Origin: Vermamoeba vermiformis
Lineage: Eukaryota > Tubulinea > Echinamoebida
Direction: 5' to 3'
NCBI GenBank assembly: GCA_045837725.1
Contig: JBEWZL010000039.1
Coordinates: 1 to 28,355, forward strand
DNA length: 28,355 nt
Shown in pieces: positions 27,684-28,355 of the stretch (positions within the stretch are counted from its first letter, which is position 1; the number at the start of each line of letters is the position of its first letter). The notes beneath the pieces are model-generated. The model saw nothing but the letters and a program-made list of their open reading frames with translations, was not told the origin of the DNA and did no database searches. The position numbers and the translations under genes are program-made.

Positions 27684-28355
27684 TTAGATTAGCTCTTTAA
27701 GGAGTAAAAATCCTAGGCATGCAACCCAAACGAGCGATGCCGAATGCAACGAAGCCTCTGATGTAACAGTGACAGGAGATTCAACCGGAACATTGCTGTT
27801 CGAAGTGCTAGATGTAGGTACGGGCACGACTATAGCAGGTGTGTTGCTCGCCGTTGGTGCTGCAGACAATTCTGGAAACTCGAATAGATCGATTATGCCC
27901 CACTGCCCAGCTTGAATATCAACGCCGCCTGCAAAGAATGCAAATTTTCCGGCAGAAGTAGCAGTCAATTGGGTTCGCCCACTAGCCAAGTTTGCGTAAG
28001 TCCAGAGTTTTGTAGTCGTATCCAAGATGTCCACGTCATCAACGATCAGGTTATTTAGAGAGGATCCTCCGCCAAAAATTGCATATGGTCCAACTGAAGT
28101 CGCCGCTAAGTAAGCTTTGGGTTGGCTTAAAGAATTAACACTCCACGTCAGAGTTTTGGCATCAAATATATCAACTGTGTCACTGTATACTTGTGGAGTC
28201 AGCGATACAAGACCACCACCAAAGAATGCATAATCCCCAGTCGAAGTTGCTGCCAGATCAGATCTTGCTTGACTAAGTGATGCCGTGGACCACTGGAGTG
28301 TTTCAGAATCGAATATTGAAACGAGATCGCTCTTGGTTGTAGTTCCGTTAAGTTC
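27684..28355 (-). CDS. Kelch-like repeat surface protein, C-terminal part (partial)
   Basis: The frame is open from the right edge to the stop at 27684 (223 residues seen; the 5' part is outside). Three or more repeats of about 50-60 residues share the pattern A(A/T)TS-G-(Y/F)A-F(F/G)GG, then a turn, then DxxD-(I/L)-(F/L)D--T-(L/K)-W, typical of kelch-like beta-propeller blades. A Ser/Thr/Pro/Val-rich stalk follows (VVPVPTSSTSNSNVPVESPV). The protein ends with a hydrophobic tail (SLVWVACLGFLLLKELI) and no cytoplasmic part, which fits a GPI-anchor signal better than a standard membrane span. A secreted, surface-anchored protein is inferred. The gene lies 118 bp upstream of the F-box paralogue 2 start, on the same strand. 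Confidence 0.8.
   Translation of the reverse strand, partial: ELNGTTTKSDLVSIFDSETLQWSTASLSQARSDLAATSTGDYAFFGGGLVSLTPQVYSDTVDIFDAKTLTWSVNSLSQPKAYLAATSVGPYAIFGGGSSLNNLIVDDVDILDTTTKLWTYANLASGRTQLTATSAGKFAFFAGGVDIQAGQWGIIDLFEFPELSAAPTASNTPAIVVPVPTSSTSNSNVPVESPVTVTSEASLHSASLVWVACLGFLLLKELI

Overview
The window is nuclear DNA of an intron-rich, compact, single-celled eukaryote. Genes are close together on both strands and most are cut by short introns (about 45 to 220 nt) with GT(AAGT)...(A)TTATTAG-type borders. The proteins are eukaryotic: listerin, an SMC ATPase, F-box proteins, a small serine palmitoyltransferase subunit and a cN-II-like nucleotidase. I cannot name the species. An amoebozoan or another free-living protist is a guess from gene content and introns only.

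Left part (1-9800): the 5' end of an SMC-type ATPase gene (minus, runs off the left edge); a multipass membrane protein (plus); a 55-residue two-exon gene for a small subunit of serine palmitoyltransferase (minus); and, divergent from it by 135 bp, a complete 25-exon listerin gene (LTN1, 1607 residues by my splice model), the ribosome-quality-control E3 ligase.

Middle (9860-18699): a nine-exon minus-strand gene whose phase-consistent splice model joins an N-terminal OB fold, a decayed Ap4A-hydrolase-like Nudix domain and a complete CobW/COG0523 GTPase. This is the most novel architecture seen here. It is followed by a FrnE-type DsbA oxidoreductase (plus), a multipass membrane protein ending in KKKY (minus), a small probably mitochondrial protein (plus), and a 10-exon cN-II/NT5DC-type HAD nucleotidase (plus).

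Right part (18863-28355): two F-box/beta-propeller paralogues face each other, 18863-21317 (+) and 25093-27565 (-). Between them lie a tandem pair of two-membrane-segment proteins, a four-membrane-segment protein and a small Asn-rich protein. The F-box pair shares its exon plan almost exactly, differs by one clean intron presence/absence, and has one exon far more alike in DNA than the rest, which suggests gene conversion. Just after the first F-box gene, about 750 bp (21360-22105) has a bizarre mirror-symmetric composition and looks like an assembly artefact. The window ends in a kelch-like repeat surface protein (minus, partial).

The genes do not form one operon-like system; they are independent housekeeping and lineage-specific genes. 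Exon borders were read by eye from splice motifs and frame continuity, not from transcripts.
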